This document shows, piece by piece, positions 12,925-24,100 of a stretch of DNA of 64,000 nt. The translations under genes were made by a program, and so were the position numbers. Positions within the stretch are counted from its first letter, which is position 1, and every line of letters begins with the position of its first letter. Under the pieces are notes generated by a model. That model saw nothing but the letters and a program-made list of their open reading frames with translations. It made no database searches and was not told the origin of the DNA. Where the stretch lies: NCBI GenBank assembly GCA_037178855.1, contig JASJZC010000001.1, positions 7,006,001 through 7,070,000 of the forward strand, in the 5' to 3' direction. The stretch is from Oscheius sp. JU75. Lineage: Eukaryota > Nematoda > Chromadorea > Rhabditida > Rhabditidae.

Positions 12925-12990
12925 ACTATAAAGTTGGAAAGAAATCAAATACACCCGGGAGTAAATTGCACAACGCAGCAGTTTATATTC

Positions 12991-14472
12991 TCACTGGAGG
13001 AACATCTCGACTATCCTCTCCATCCTATCCGCCTCTGTCAGTGGTCCCTTTTCGATTCTGAGACGGTCGTCTCCGATCTCGATAATACGATAATCGTAGA
13101 TATCACTAAACGTTTGTTACTTTCAACTGCTTAAAAGACAAACCTGGAGCTCCAGATGGAGTAAGAGCGGTTCATCTGACTGGCGCGCATTCTGTCCTCG
13201 ATGAAAGTAATTGGGTAATCTCGAAGAAGACTGTTAGAATGGTCAACTTCCGTCCAAATGGGATGAGCATTGAGGCCGTCAAGAATAGTGTCAAGGTTTC
13301 GCAGAGCAAGACTCCAACCGAATTCGAAAGAATCCAACTCGCGTTTACCGGCCAGCCATTGCTAAAAGCTGTGATTTATTCCACAGCTTGTACTTTTACC
13401 TTCAAAAAGACATTGATACCCTGGTCTGTGATGTTACTGGGCACGTGGGGATCGGCATTTAGGAAGGTGATGTCCTTGCAATGGAAGTTGAGTAATGTCT
13501 GGTCGTCGCAATCCGTGCTGGTGAAACAGCAAGCGTCCAATTCCAAACCCATCAACAGACTTTTTCTGATTTTGATCGATGATTCCCAGCGACGTGCTCC
13601 GCTGATCTGAAAATCACAGTCAAAGAGTTAGTTTCGAACTAACCATTAGATGTTCCTGAAAGAGATACATGTCACAGGTGACGTCAGAACTGGTCAGTAT
13701 ACAGTCGGCTGTCATTCCCTGGATGTACATCTGTTTGTTGATGCGCATGGCATGGAATCTATCGAGGAAGCACAGAAAATGGTAGATAAACATTATCAAC
13801 CCGGGCTCTTACAGTGTGATTCATGACCTTCGCGTGGAAACGAATGTACGTCTGGAAGACTTGATTCAGACCGACTATTTGATCTCCATACAGGCTGGCG
13901 GCCAGATGGCTCTGTAAGTGGATTTTTTGAAGAATTACTTTCAATACCTCTCTGTTGATAATTTCGGGTAGACGACGAACAATTCTGTGCCGACTCACAA
14001 GACATATATTTCTCATCGCTTTGGAGACACGAAGAAGGGTCGTGAAGGTCTTCCCATCCTCCTCGTCAATCTGAAGCACAATCAGTATACCTCTTCACAA
14101 TGTATATCCAGTGTAACTATCTTCTCTTGTACATTTCAGCCTCACTCTGGTATACATTATATCAAAAACCTTCCTGGCCTTCAGTGAATCTTTTGAGAAG
14201 ATTTGGCTGTTTCGCAATCTCTACGCATCGCTTTACTCAGAGCAATCGATACGAGGAGTTAGTCAAAGTCAAGAAATTTCATTTTCGTATTTTCCCCCCT
14301 AAAAGTAAGTCTAGGGGAATGAAGCTCGGAAGCATCAACTTACCGATTGAATAATCTTAAACTTGATCTCATTGGGAAGCTCAAAGAATCGGAAGATGTG
14401 AGGGTCCTGGTAGAGATTCTGTTCCTTTTTGACAAGAGATGGAAAGATAGGTGCAGTTAGGAAGTCGGTCAT
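12991..14472 (-). CDS. F-box protein with nematode FBA_2-like associated domain
   Basis: The N-terminal F-box is assembled across an intron of about 270 nt: FELPNEIKFKIIQS joins IDEEDGKTFTTLLRVSKAM. Further on, NVFLKQWLAGKRELDSFEFGW resembles the FBA_2 domain of nematode F-box families, which act as substrate receptors of SCF ubiquitin ligases. The exon pieces run from the ATG at 14470-14472 to a TGA at 12991-12993. One intron may be only 36 nt (13912-13947) and, being a multiple of three without a stop, could be retained. The junction near 13800-13750 is unclear: the simplest acceptor breaks the frame, while a later one (aaacag) restores it. The gene is convergent with CEP290 and starts 139 bases from the divergent FANCD2 start. 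Confidence 0.7.
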
Positions 14473-14611
14473 CGTCAACTGGCGAAAGGAAAACAAATCT
14501 GGGTCAGACAAGCGCCACAGGGATAAAGTTAGAGTACATACGCAAAAGTTCGTCGGGGTGTCAAACGGCGGGATTTTGAAATTCTCTCTCAATTTTCACA
14601 AGACTTTCAGA

Positions 14612-17600
14612 ATGGATCTGGATTCGTTGGATATTGACTTTGATGACTTCCCCGCTGAGAACGGTTTGAATCTTTTGAACGCTGTCTAATCGGTTTCAGT
14701 TGATCCCGAACCTTCGAGAAACTATAAAGACGCGTTGGTCAACTTTACCCAGAGAACACAGAGGTAGGACTTTTATTTTCAAGAAGAGGTTTCTCTTTAG
14801 AACACAAGGAACTTTCTTCGAAGTTGGAGAGGAAGTCGAGCCGGAGAATGACTTTGAGAGTGAACTGCAGAACTACCGCTGCTGCTTGAGAAGGAACTAC
14901 AATGACAGAGAGTACATTTCAATTGGTTTGTCTATTCATCTTTCCACTACTAAAGCGCAATGGTGTCCGTCCGTCCGTGCGTCACCACGAGAAAAAAGCT
15001 GGCCGACACGCCAAGAATTAATTTGACAAGTCAGCTTTTGGGGAAACTTGAGGGCTTAGACAATTGGAGAAGTGTCAATACTAAGTTAAGACTAAGAGAT
15101 GGCGAAGCTGGTACAATCCAATTAAGGTGATTTCAGATCAAGGAACCTTCACGCAGCTCGTTCAAGCCTTCAATGAAAAACTGCAGAGTCGAGAGGTATG
15201 CAAATTCTGTAGCATCAATAACCGTTTTTAGGCTCAAAGAAAGTTGGCCGATGGACTAGAAAAGGCCATTCAGAGACGATCTAAACTGCAACTGTATCTC
15301 TCGCCGTGCACATCGTGAGTTCTGAATGAAATCCCTTAACCCTCCGAGTTTTTAGACCCGCCGGGTTCCAAGACACCATCTTCCGTGCTTTGCTACTCTG
15401 TACCCATACGCAGAAAAGGGTCTTTGAACTGCTGATTACTCAAATGGATTCTTTAGCTCAGAGGTTTTTCACATTTTTTCATAAAGTCACTGTCTTTGTA
15501 GGGAAGGAGAAGAGCCCAGTAAGCTGGCGGTCACCTGTGTAAACCAGCTACGTTGGCTGGAAAAAGTAGTCGATAGTGCAAGTATGCTTCAAATAATCTT
15601 TGACAGGTAAGACATTAGAAGTTTTCTATTTGCCATGCTCTAGGAAGATTGAAAAATGGTCTCCCGCACCGCGAGACTACTTGATAGAATCTCTTCCAGA
15701 AGTACTGACAGATGTATCTTGTCAGCAAGACGCTGCTCTTGCTCTCAAAGTAAGTATGTTCATTTTTGCTCCCTAACCCACAATTTCAGGACATGATTCT
15801 GCAGAGACCAGTTCACGATCCTCTGTCCTACCGCACGGCCATTGTAGGGACTTTGAAACTGTTGCGAATGAATGGAGAAACGGCCAAAAGTGTGCGTTTA
15901 AACTCTATTTTGCTGTTGAGATCGAGTACAGATACGACAAGACTTATGCCACGGACTAATGCAGTTCGGAGCCGCTCTCCTCCCCGATCTGGTTTCGTTC
16001 TTCCTCCAAACTTTGACTTTTGACGGCACGAGTTCTTTGAAAACGATCCTGGTGGAAATATCCCAAAATTTGAAGCTGGTTTCATTGAGAGTTGACCGAT
16101 CGGATGCAGTAGACGATGTACTTCTGGAGATGTTCTCCAAGATCTCTAGACACATTCAACTTCAAGGCCAGAAGGGATGGAAAGAGGTATTTGCTTTCTT
16201 CAAGTAAGTCTTTTCACTTTCTCTCTCTGTACAATCGTTGCAGAGCATCCGTCCAGACCGAATCAGACTCCAGTCGTATGTTCGACTACTTTGATACCCT
16301 CCTTCTGTTCTCTCTCTTCTCTACTGACAACTGTCCTCAAGCTCTTACTGATCTCTTCAAAACACAAATGACGTCCCATCCAGACCGAGAAGACATGATC
16401 AACTTTGCTCTCAAACACAAAAAGCTCTCATCGCGATACCTTCAATCCTTGACCCGGCTGGCTCAACAATGTCTCTTCACTTCGAACGATGTTCTTCGTT
16501 CAGTTGGCGCGCTCATCTACAAAAACCTCTTCAAGTCTGTGCACTCGTCCCGCACGGTCTGTTTTTTTTTCTCCCGAAATTTTATTGTGTTTCAGGACAT
16601 CTTCCAATCTATGCTCTCCCACTTTTCGTCTTCCGAAGCTGAAGCTCAAGTCATTCTGACAGTTTTGGAGGACCTTGTCAGTGAAAACTACGAGGACTTT
16701 GTTCCATATACATCGAAAATAAACAACTGTCTGGACCACCTGGACGTTCTAAGTTGGAGCAATATCAAAAGACTGTACAAAGTTCTCATATTGATCTACA
16801 GTAATGGGCCGGAGCAGGAAGACATCCAGGTAGTCGACCTGACTTTTACTTTAAATTCAAAAATGCAGAAGACTGTCAACCAATGCATCTCGAAGTTCAC
16901 GAGCTCAATGAACGAGAACGAACAGATTTGGGGAGTTCTTGGCCTTCTGATGCAGTTAGAACATCATCTAACTCTCAAGTAGGTTGCTCTTTCCGATAAA
17001 AGTCCTTTCTCTAGAAATTCTACTCGAGAGAAAGACATCGAAAAGCTACTCGATCGACTGAAGAGGAAGTCGTCTACTGCCCGATTGAGGAGTGTAATGT
17101 ACACGGAACTGTCTGATATTCTCCGCGACAACATCCACAGTCTGAAAAGTGACTCAGTGGTAGATTTTTGATCACATTCCTCGATAAATTCTTCTTTTCA
17201 GTTAAAATGGGTCGCGGGACTTTTCAAGTCCTTCAAGGAGGATTTCTTCATCAGACGAGACAGTAACTACCAAGGATTGACAGAGCTAGAGAGTGATAAG
17301 TATGTTGGTCGAGAATGTTTCCTCTGGCTGAACACGGCTTCCTCAAGACTCATTGAACTTGTCCCTCTCTTCAAGTTGCTATGCGGTGCTGCATTTCTTC
17401 GACAGCGATGGACACACGACGATGAAACGCAAATCGCCTTTAATCTACACTTCAATCAGCTCTTCTTTGCCTTCGGTCAGTTGCGTTCTTCCACGGCCAT
17501 TTCTGTATTCCTTCAGAGGCCAACATTGCGCTGGACAATGTTGAGGACGCTGCCTCAAAGAGTGGTGATATACTCTTCTGCGTGATCGAGTGGATCCGCG

Positions 17601-20129
17601 AGGTAAGTAGACCAGTAACAGATATCTTTATCAAAGCACAATAGTAACCGTCCGTTTGCCTGTCTGTCATCGTGTCCGCACAATTACTTATCAAAACTAA
17701 TCCAAAAAAACGTCAAGAGACAAGGGGCACAAGTCAGAAAGAGAAAACTTCATCTTCTAAGGCAGGGGCGAAGTCGTCTGTTATCAAATATAAGCCAAGA
17801 GCAAAGGGCTGTCCTCGACAGCTGGTTCATCCCTCATTTACAGACCTTGAACACCTTTGCCACCTGTAAAAGTGTAGACGGCTTCGACAACGAGGAAATG
17901 ACTGCATTATGGATGCGAAAGTTGAGTCTTCTGACGAAATGCCAAGAAGAATTGGTCAAGTCTATTGAAAGTAAGTTTTCCTAAGATCTCTGACACTCTA
18001 TCCTTGTAGAGACCGGTAATTGGACTCTTCCTGTTGTCCCATCCCACTACCAGAATGTGGTAGTTGTGGTGGAAGGAGCCGCAAAAAGAAGAAAGAAACC
18101 AGCTATCAAGAAGACGAAGAAGGTCAAACAAACGGTTAAGGAAGAGCCAGTAGACGAAAATGCTGACTTGTTCCAAGATGAAGAGAGCGACGAGCCTGTT
18201 GAAGTGGAAAACGGAGTCCTTCTGGAGAGATGGTTAGTTATTTTCTATTTAAAACATCCATGTTTCAGTGAAAAGATCACCATCTCGAGTCTATTTGCCC
18301 GTTTTGGACAGCTTAAACTGGCCGCTGTCATTCGTTCACTTCAGGTATTTACCGTAATCCGTCTGAACTAAGGATTCTTTCAGTACACGCTAGACAAGAG
18401 AAAGGAGCACACCTTTCTTCTTCAAGAGCTTAGTGCCATTTTGAAAACAGTTCTTTTAAAGAAAGCTGTTCCCTGGGAGTCGAAATCTGTCAAAGTGGAT
18501 ACGAAACTTCATGGCGATCCTGCCGTCGTCTGGAAGCTGATAACCAAGGGTATCTGTCTGACCTGGATCGTACTGAATCGGATGGTCAGGGAACTTCGTT
18601 CGAAATTCAACGACTCCAATGTCGTTGACCTGCCTCTCTCTGTAAGTCGCAGAATGTACTCTCAAGTCCCGTTACAGAGCACGAATGAAACTAATCGTCT
18701 AATGAAATGTTGTCTCAACATCATCTCGACTGTTCTAGCCTGGTTAGTCCATTCAGGATCACAAGATCTTCTTTTAGCGAAGAGATTAGTGAAAGCTGCA
18801 GTCGAAATGGAAGGAGCAGTGATGTTCGACAGAGGAAGAGACAAGTTCTAATGGAACAGATTGAAAAAACCATCTTGCAAGAGAGAGCTCGGAGTCAAAG
18901 GCCCAAATCACAAGCCCCAAACCTCAGCAGTCAAGAAGATCCCGAAAGAACTCTGCTCCTTTACCTGATCTCCGTCTGTGAAGTCGCTCCCTCCGCCGAC
19001 GTCGCGGTGATTCTTGTGCAGGCAATCAGCAATTGTTCTTCCTGGACCGAAGATCTTCGGGAGACCATGGGTACGTCTCCTTCCATTCGAAACAAAATAA
19101 AGTTTAGCCCGGAATGTTCTCCAGTTCCTCAAGAGAGAATGGGCAGATGAGGAAGACAAAACTCTTAAGGGACAACAACTGTCCAGTTCGGTTAAATCAT
19201 TCTTAGAGTGAGTAATACCAAGTTTAAGGCAATCTAACGCGTGTTCAGAAAGTACATATCGTTCCGTCCAGAAAAGTACCAACTCTCATGTATTCTTTGG
19301 CTCTTGGCCAATAAGGTGGCTGAACTGGTTCCGGACGATGAGAGACGTAGGAGCAAAATGTCCAGCTACGAAGATGTTGATGATCCCTCGCTGACAGCCG
19401 AAGATAAACAGGCCATGTTCTACACTTTCACTAGGTTTTGACATCAATTCTCTTCTAAAAAGTTTTAATCTAGAGGGAGCTTTGCCGCCATCTACAAAGT
19501 CTTCTTCAGTTCTCTCTGTTCCATTATTCAGAAGAGAGTAGCTCCAAAAGAGGCTTTGGTCGCTGGATTGACTACTGAAGAAGGTTGTATCAGAGAATGG
19601 AAAACAGGCGCCGACATTTTCTGCCTCTTGTGTCTTATGTTGAGAGTCAAGCAACTGAGAAGTCCGCCTGTACTGAGCACGGCTCTGAAAGAAGGCAAAA
19701 AGTTTCTGGTCTTCTTCGCGAAGAACAGCTCCTTCATGTACATACTGGAAGACAGGGCGCGGTTCAGTGCTCTATCGGCCGAATCGACTGTCGTCATAAA
19801 AAGTATCCAGATCGGAAACCGCTGCCTTCAAAACATTGGAGTCTACGCCAAGACGGTTCGAGCAATTGCCCTCCTAAAAGGTCTGCCCGAGCTGAGAGCA
19901 GCAAATGAACTCTGGATGAGATCTGTTCGAACAGCCCTTGTGAATCTTGGATGTGAAGAGGCGTTTGAGATCGGGCGCTTGAAGAGCAGGAATCTTGATG
20001 TGGGTTGCGCTAATAGCTGTAGAGAAGAAAGTGTTTTAGGGCGAAGAGATCCAAGAGGAAGAAGTCAGTGAGAACGGTCCTCACGAGAACGAAGAGGCTG
20101 AGAGAAGTAGTGACAGCGACGTCTATTGA
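14612..20129 (+). CDS. FANCD2: FANCD2 homologue, Fanconi anaemia DNA crosslink repair protein
   Basis: This gene encodes a large alpha-helical protein over about 20 exons that matches FANCD2 along its length. The clearest signature is the C-terminus, where EAFEIGRLKSRNLDGEEI matches the AFWLGNLKNRDLQGEEI region of the human protein, followed by an acidic tail. Other matching blocks are VNQLRWLEKVVD (near 15545), YLIESLPEVLTD (near 15680) and ECFLWLNTASSRL (near 17320). FANCD2 pairs with FANCI and is monoubiquitinated to clamp DNA at interstrand crosslinks. The lysine codon at 17145-17147 lies one residue off the aligned position of human K561. A lysine-rich block near 18070-18140 resembles a nuclear localisation signal. 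The ATG follows an acceptor-like ctttcag by one base. The exon joint near 17600-17712 is uncertain. Confidence 0.93.
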
Positions 20130-20606
20130 AATTGGTACAAATCTCGAAAAACGCACTGCCGCAAACAAGGGGCCTAACTTCCCAATTGTGGGATCTCTTT
20201 CCCTCTAGTTGTAAATTGATATGTTTCAATAAATCTATTTCGTTTCATTCATTGTCTTCGATTTCGATTTCTTCGCTGTAACCAGTACATTGAAGCTTGG
20301 TACAACTTTCTCAATCCGAATTCATCCCTGCTTACTGCTTCACTATGCTGCTCGTCTGCGCCTACAAGAAGAGGCGTTGCATCGAGCCAACAAGCCGTCT
20401 TTGCCTGTAGAAAGTTTACAAGAAGACAGAAGGCAACCTAGCAGAAGACAATTCCGAGAAGAGACTAGTCTCGAGGAGATTCAAGCAAGAAGAGACCAAG
20501 GAGAAGCCAAGGAGAGAGCTCGAGAGGAGAGAACACCAAAGAACAAAAGAGAACAAGATTGTTTGGAACATTTTATTCCCACTTTTGCGCGCTTTCTTCT
20601 ATCCTT
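20130..20606. other. Intergenic, FANCD2 3' end and downstream of a phosphatase gene
   Basis: The FANCD2 side carries an AATAAA. From 20290 to 20610 the plus strand is open for 106 codons of mostly charged residues, but it has no recognisable domain, overlaps the stop of the opposite-strand phosphatase and shows no clear splice context. I treat it as 3' flanking sequence. Confidence 0.4.
20228..20233 (+). terminator. Polyadenylation signal after FANCD2
   Basis: AATAAA about 100 bases after the FANCD2 stop codon. Confidence 0.7.
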
Positions 20607-21824
20607 TTAGTAGTCTTTCGACTTCTTGGCCTTCATGAACCTTTCCTTGAGCCTCTTCATCGTTTCCTGGTAGACCTTCAGGAAGGCTTCGTAGCGTCCG
20701 GCCCTCGGGATGACGTTTTCCTCGACGAACAGCTCGAGCACTCCGAGGAAGATGAAGACGTATTGGGCTGAGGACTGAATCGCGTGGTACCTCATCTGAC
20801 GAAGATCCTTCATTACTTGGAGCATATCGACGGCTTCGCCTTCCTTGGCAATCTTCTGGCTGGCCCAGTCGATGCCAATGAAGGTACAGGTTCTTCCAAT
20901 GCCGGCCGAGCAGTGAACTGTGATCGGTCCCTTGCCTGCAGCCAGCTTCCTCGACATCTTCATCAGTCCAACCGAAATGTCCGGGGTCTCGGGTCCGAAG
21001 TGATCCGTCCAGGTGTCGTAAATCAAGTGATTGACCTCCATCTTGGTGCCTCCGTCTTCCTTCTCGACTACCAGGATGTTGTGCTGGATTGAAGGGAACG
21101 GCTCAGCTTCGCTCGACTTCCAGGTCACTTTGTAGGCTCCGAAGACTTCAAAATTCTTGATCTTCTTCGGGAAGTAACGAGCACATTTGGACGTGGCATT
21201 CTCGTCTTCCAGAGCCGTGAGCATCACGATCACATTACTCTTCTCGGTGAAGATCATGTGCCAAAAGTCCTCAATGGTCGTGGTGATCGGTCCCTGGGTA
21301 GAGATGTACTTCTGTCCGTCCGGCATTGTCATCCATGAAGCGTGGATGTAGTCAGCGTCGTCTGGACGATCCTTCAAGACGACCCGAGTAGAGTCGAGAC
21401 ACATGATGTCGTCATAGCGGTTCTTCGGTTCGTTTTTTTCCCAGTAGGTCATCGGTCTCTTCTCCGGCTTCCATGTCCTGTTGCAAGTGAATTCTTTCGT
21501 GATGTCCTCCTTGATGCGCAGGCCGAAGACCTTCTCGCACCAGCGTTGCCTCGGGTCCGACTTCATGCTGCTCTTCGGCGGCGCTTCCACTTCTGGCTTC
21601 CTCATTTTCGGTTCTTGAGGCGTCGTCGTCGCCACCATCGCATCCTCGGCCCCTTCCGTCAGGAAGTTCTTCTTCTTCGTCTTCTTGGCCAGCTGACGAT
21701 TCTTCGAATGCTGCGGAGTAACTGTCGTCCTCTTCTTCTTGGGGTCCTGCAGCTTCGACATTCTTCTTCGTGGGAAAGGTCCTGACTGACTACCGTTCCG
21801 AGTCCAAGTCCTACGGTGCTTCAT
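20607..21824 (-). CDS. Protein tyrosine phosphatase, single exon, nematode-type
   Basis: This gene encodes one classical PTP domain after a lysine/arginine-rich N-terminus of about 90 residues. The substrate loop reads KNRYDDI, the conserved DYIHASW follows, and the P-loop HCSAGIGRT contains the catalytic cysteine and arginine. The Q-loop glutamines (QSSAQY) are present. The WPD loop reads WTDHF, so the usual proline is threonine while the general-acid aspartate is kept. The gene has no intron, unlike its neighbours, which may mean a retrocopy origin; nematodes have many such intron-poor, often germline PTPs. I place the start at ATG 21822-21824, the first ATG in the open frame. Catalytic activity looks possible but may be altered by the loop change. 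Confidence 0.9.
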   Translation of the reverse strand: MKHRRTWTRNGSQSGPFPRRRMSKLQDPKKKRTTVTPQHSKNRQLAKKTKKKNFLTEGAEDAMVATTTPQEPKMRKPEVEAPPKSSMKSDPRQRWCEKVFGLRIKEDITKEFTCNRTWKPEKRPMTYWEKNEPKNRYDDIMCLDSTRVVLKDRPDDADYIHASWMTMPDGQKYISTQGPITTTIEDFWHMIFTEKSNVIVMLTALEDENATSKCARYFPKKIKNFEVFGAYKVTWKSSEAEPFPSIQHNILVVEKEDGGTKMEVNHLIYDTWTDHFGPETPDISVGLMKMSRKLAAGKGPITVHCSAGIGRTCTFIGIDWASQKIAKEGEAVDMLQVMKDLRQMRYHAIQSSAQYVFIFLGVLELFVEENVIPRAGRYEAFLKVYQETMKRLKERFMKAKKSKDY

Positions 21825-22018
21825 AATCCTCTCCAATTACCAAACGTCCTCTTGTTCTTGTTCTTGTTTTGAGCAAAACAATTTGGGCAATAATTGACTC
21901 GTCCTGCAAACTCTAATAATTTGTATTCAGTTTGCAGTAAGGAGCTCACTGGCTGAAGATTCTGTGGCTCTACCAGAGAACTAGGACTGTCCAGAGAGAG
22001 TAGTTCCACCCGAATAAC

Positions 22019-22020
<2 letters not shown>

Positions 22021-22060
<40 letters not shown>
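22021..22060. repeat. (CT)n microsatellite
   Basis: About 39 bases of perfect CT repeat. It lies directly beside a 16-bp hairpin. Confidence 0.95.
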
Positions 22061-22061
<1 letters not shown>

Positions 22062-22067
22062 TTCTAC

Positions 22068-22104
22068 AGTTCCGACAAGGGCCTGGTTGGCCCTTGTCGG
22101 AACT
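22068..22104. repeat. 16-bp perfect inverted repeat with 5-base loop
   Basis: The arms AGTTCCGACAAGGGCC and GGCCCTTGTCGGAACT are perfect reverse complements around the loop TGGTT. It is intergenic, between the phosphatase start and APC10. It might be a transposon terminal remnant or a structured RNA; the sequence alone does not decide. Confidence 0.85.
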
Positions 22105-22596
22105 AGTACTGAAGCAGAGGATATTTTTATACGAGTGGACATTCAAGTTTGCAACAAACTCCAGTATAGTCCAAAATAGTGCAAGGTTCAAACGGCCGCA
22201 GGTAAAAATGCGCGCCATTTTGATTTTAAAATTGCTCGGAATTTGCTTGCCTCTCTTCTACATTATCTTGCACCTTTTTTGCCACCATTTTTGCTTCTTT
22301 GACCCGGCCCACAATGGCAGTACCTTTTTTCAATGCCTAGCAAAACAGACTCTTATCTACTTATTTTCGTTTATTGCTCTTCCTTGTTCATTTGACTAAT
22401 ACACGTTTATAGGATGTCGGATTTCGTCACGCCGCCTATGCAGCATTGGCGAGTGCCAGTCACTGCTGCGAATGCAAGAAGAGCTGATGAGCAGCCAGAT
22501 GAAACACTGCTCACAGCCAGCTACACGTGGAGCCAGACGAGAGCATTTCAGGCACGGTTTTTTTGTACTCCTATTTAAATAATAATATCTTAGGAT

Positions 22597-23287
22597 ATGG
22601 CTGGCGATGACGCTTACTGTGACATAACTGACCGCGGTCACATGGTGCTGTCCTCAGTCAAAAAACGTTAATCACTTCTCAATTTTTTTCACAAAATTCT
22701 CATTTAGAAACTGATCACACCTGTCAACCTTGCGGTGTCAACGAGCTTTTAGACCAAGATGTGGAAAAATTTTGGCAGACGGAAGGAGAGCTTCCTCATT
22801 TCGTTAATATCGAATACAACGAAAGGACGGCCATCAGTTTCATAGCCCTCTATTTGGACTCCGAGGGAGACGAGTCTTATACCCCTAAAAAGTAGGCTTT
22901 GATTTGAAATACCATATAAGACCTACTTTTAGGATAATAGTGCAGCTAGGACTGTCAGTTATGCACATCGATAAACAACAGGAGTTCTTCTTCGAAAAAC
23001 CACAAGGATGGCAGTACATTGACTTGCGAGAAATTGTAAGGAGACGAGGCAATCTTCTCCGCAAAAGTCCAAGAACCTCTTTTCTCGGCATGCAAGTCGA
23101 GCAAAATGCTCAAAACGGAAGAGACTGCAAAATAAGGTCGGACATTTTGATTTCGCTTGTATTAATGCTACTTTCCAGACATTTTCGTGTAATTAGCCCT
23201 CGACCGAATGATCCTCTTTCTCAATGCGATCCACAGAAGAAAATCGTCTCGAGCTCTGTAATCTTCCCGAGATACACCGTTCGTTAG
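22597..23287 (+). CDS. APC10: Anaphase-promoting complex subunit 10 (DOC domain)
   Basis: APC10 helps the anaphase-promoting complex bind its destruction-box substrates. The DOC domain is clear: CGVNELLDQDVEKFWQTEG, LPHFVNIEY, DESYTPKKI and QNAQNGRDCKIR all match the family. The protein ends in YTVR, close to the IR tail that docks on TPR subunits. The start at ATG 22597 follows cttag directly. Another ATG at 22414, also right after an acceptor-like tttatag, opens 55 codons. Joining it to this frame would need a GC-AG intron (caggcacgg...cttag), so I treat it as an alternative first exon. Confidence 0.88.
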
Positions 23288-23337
23288 TTCCTTCACCCCA
23301 ATTCATTGTTACTTTGTATTTTTAGTCATTTAAATTT

Positions 23338-23867
23338 ATGGTACAGTTTGTGGTCTCATGCTTTCTAGAGTGAAATTCAGTCGAAAATGTGAACGAAACT
23401 CTGAGTCCTGTTTCCAAACAGGTGGAGAGAAAGGTATGACTTCTGTCCGAGGAGGGGGAATTCTCTTGAGATGTTCGATTCGCTGGACCGGCTACCCGAG
23501 TGAAAACTTCGGACAACTTCGGAAACGACCTGAAGAACAATTCCCGTATTTAGAAGCTTGCAAAGGCTTTTTCAGGATCACTTTTTAGTATCAACTGAAA
23601 TCAAATGTTGAAAGTTGCATTAAATTTGCCATTGTCAGGACGAGATTCCGCTGGAAGAGTCAAACGGCTACTGTCAGCTAGACAAGTTTGCGGATTTCGG
23701 AAGACTACTGGACCACTACTTTAACTATTTGAAGAGTTGCCGACATCTGCTGGGTATCATTACATGTCTGGAATGCCGACTTTAGGTATTTACTATTTCT
23801 ACTTACAGTAGGCAGTGCGAACAGTAACGCCAAAGAATTGAACTGTATTGCTGAGAAGCATTCCTAG
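23338..23867 (+). CDS. Small unrecognised spliced gene 50 bases downstream of APC10
   Basis: Four or five short exons form a consistent frame from ATG 23338-23340: 23338-23369, 23422-23499, 23554-23587 and from 23639. Introns are 52-54 nt with gtgaaa or gtatca donors and cag or tag acceptors. The last exon either ends at TAG 23783-23785 or splices (gtatca...cttacag) to a further exon ending at 23865-23867. The product is about 100 residues, contains ESLQRLFQDHFLDEI and FGRLLDHYFNYLKSC, and looks helical. I do not recognise a family. A ttttag lies 13 bases before the ATG, and the close spacing to APC10 suggests a two-gene operon. Confidence 0.55.
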
Positions 23868-24100
23868 TAAAAGTGCGATTGAAAACTGAAACCTAAGACT
23901 TCGCGGTCATTGTCCTCGAAGGACTCAATATAATTGCACAAGTTGTCGGCATTCACATGTTTATGTAAGGAACATTGCCAAATAGAATAGGTTTCAATAC
24001 GAACAGTGAAACCGGCTATGATAGGGAACTTAGGAAAATACATTATAAACGCAGCAAAATGACAATACAAAAGTACGATGGATGTGTTGTGGTAGCTCCC

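Noticed and set aside
20290..20610. Charged 106-codon open frame on the plus strand
   Set aside because: It has no domain or splice context and overlaps the stop of the opposite-strand phosphatase.
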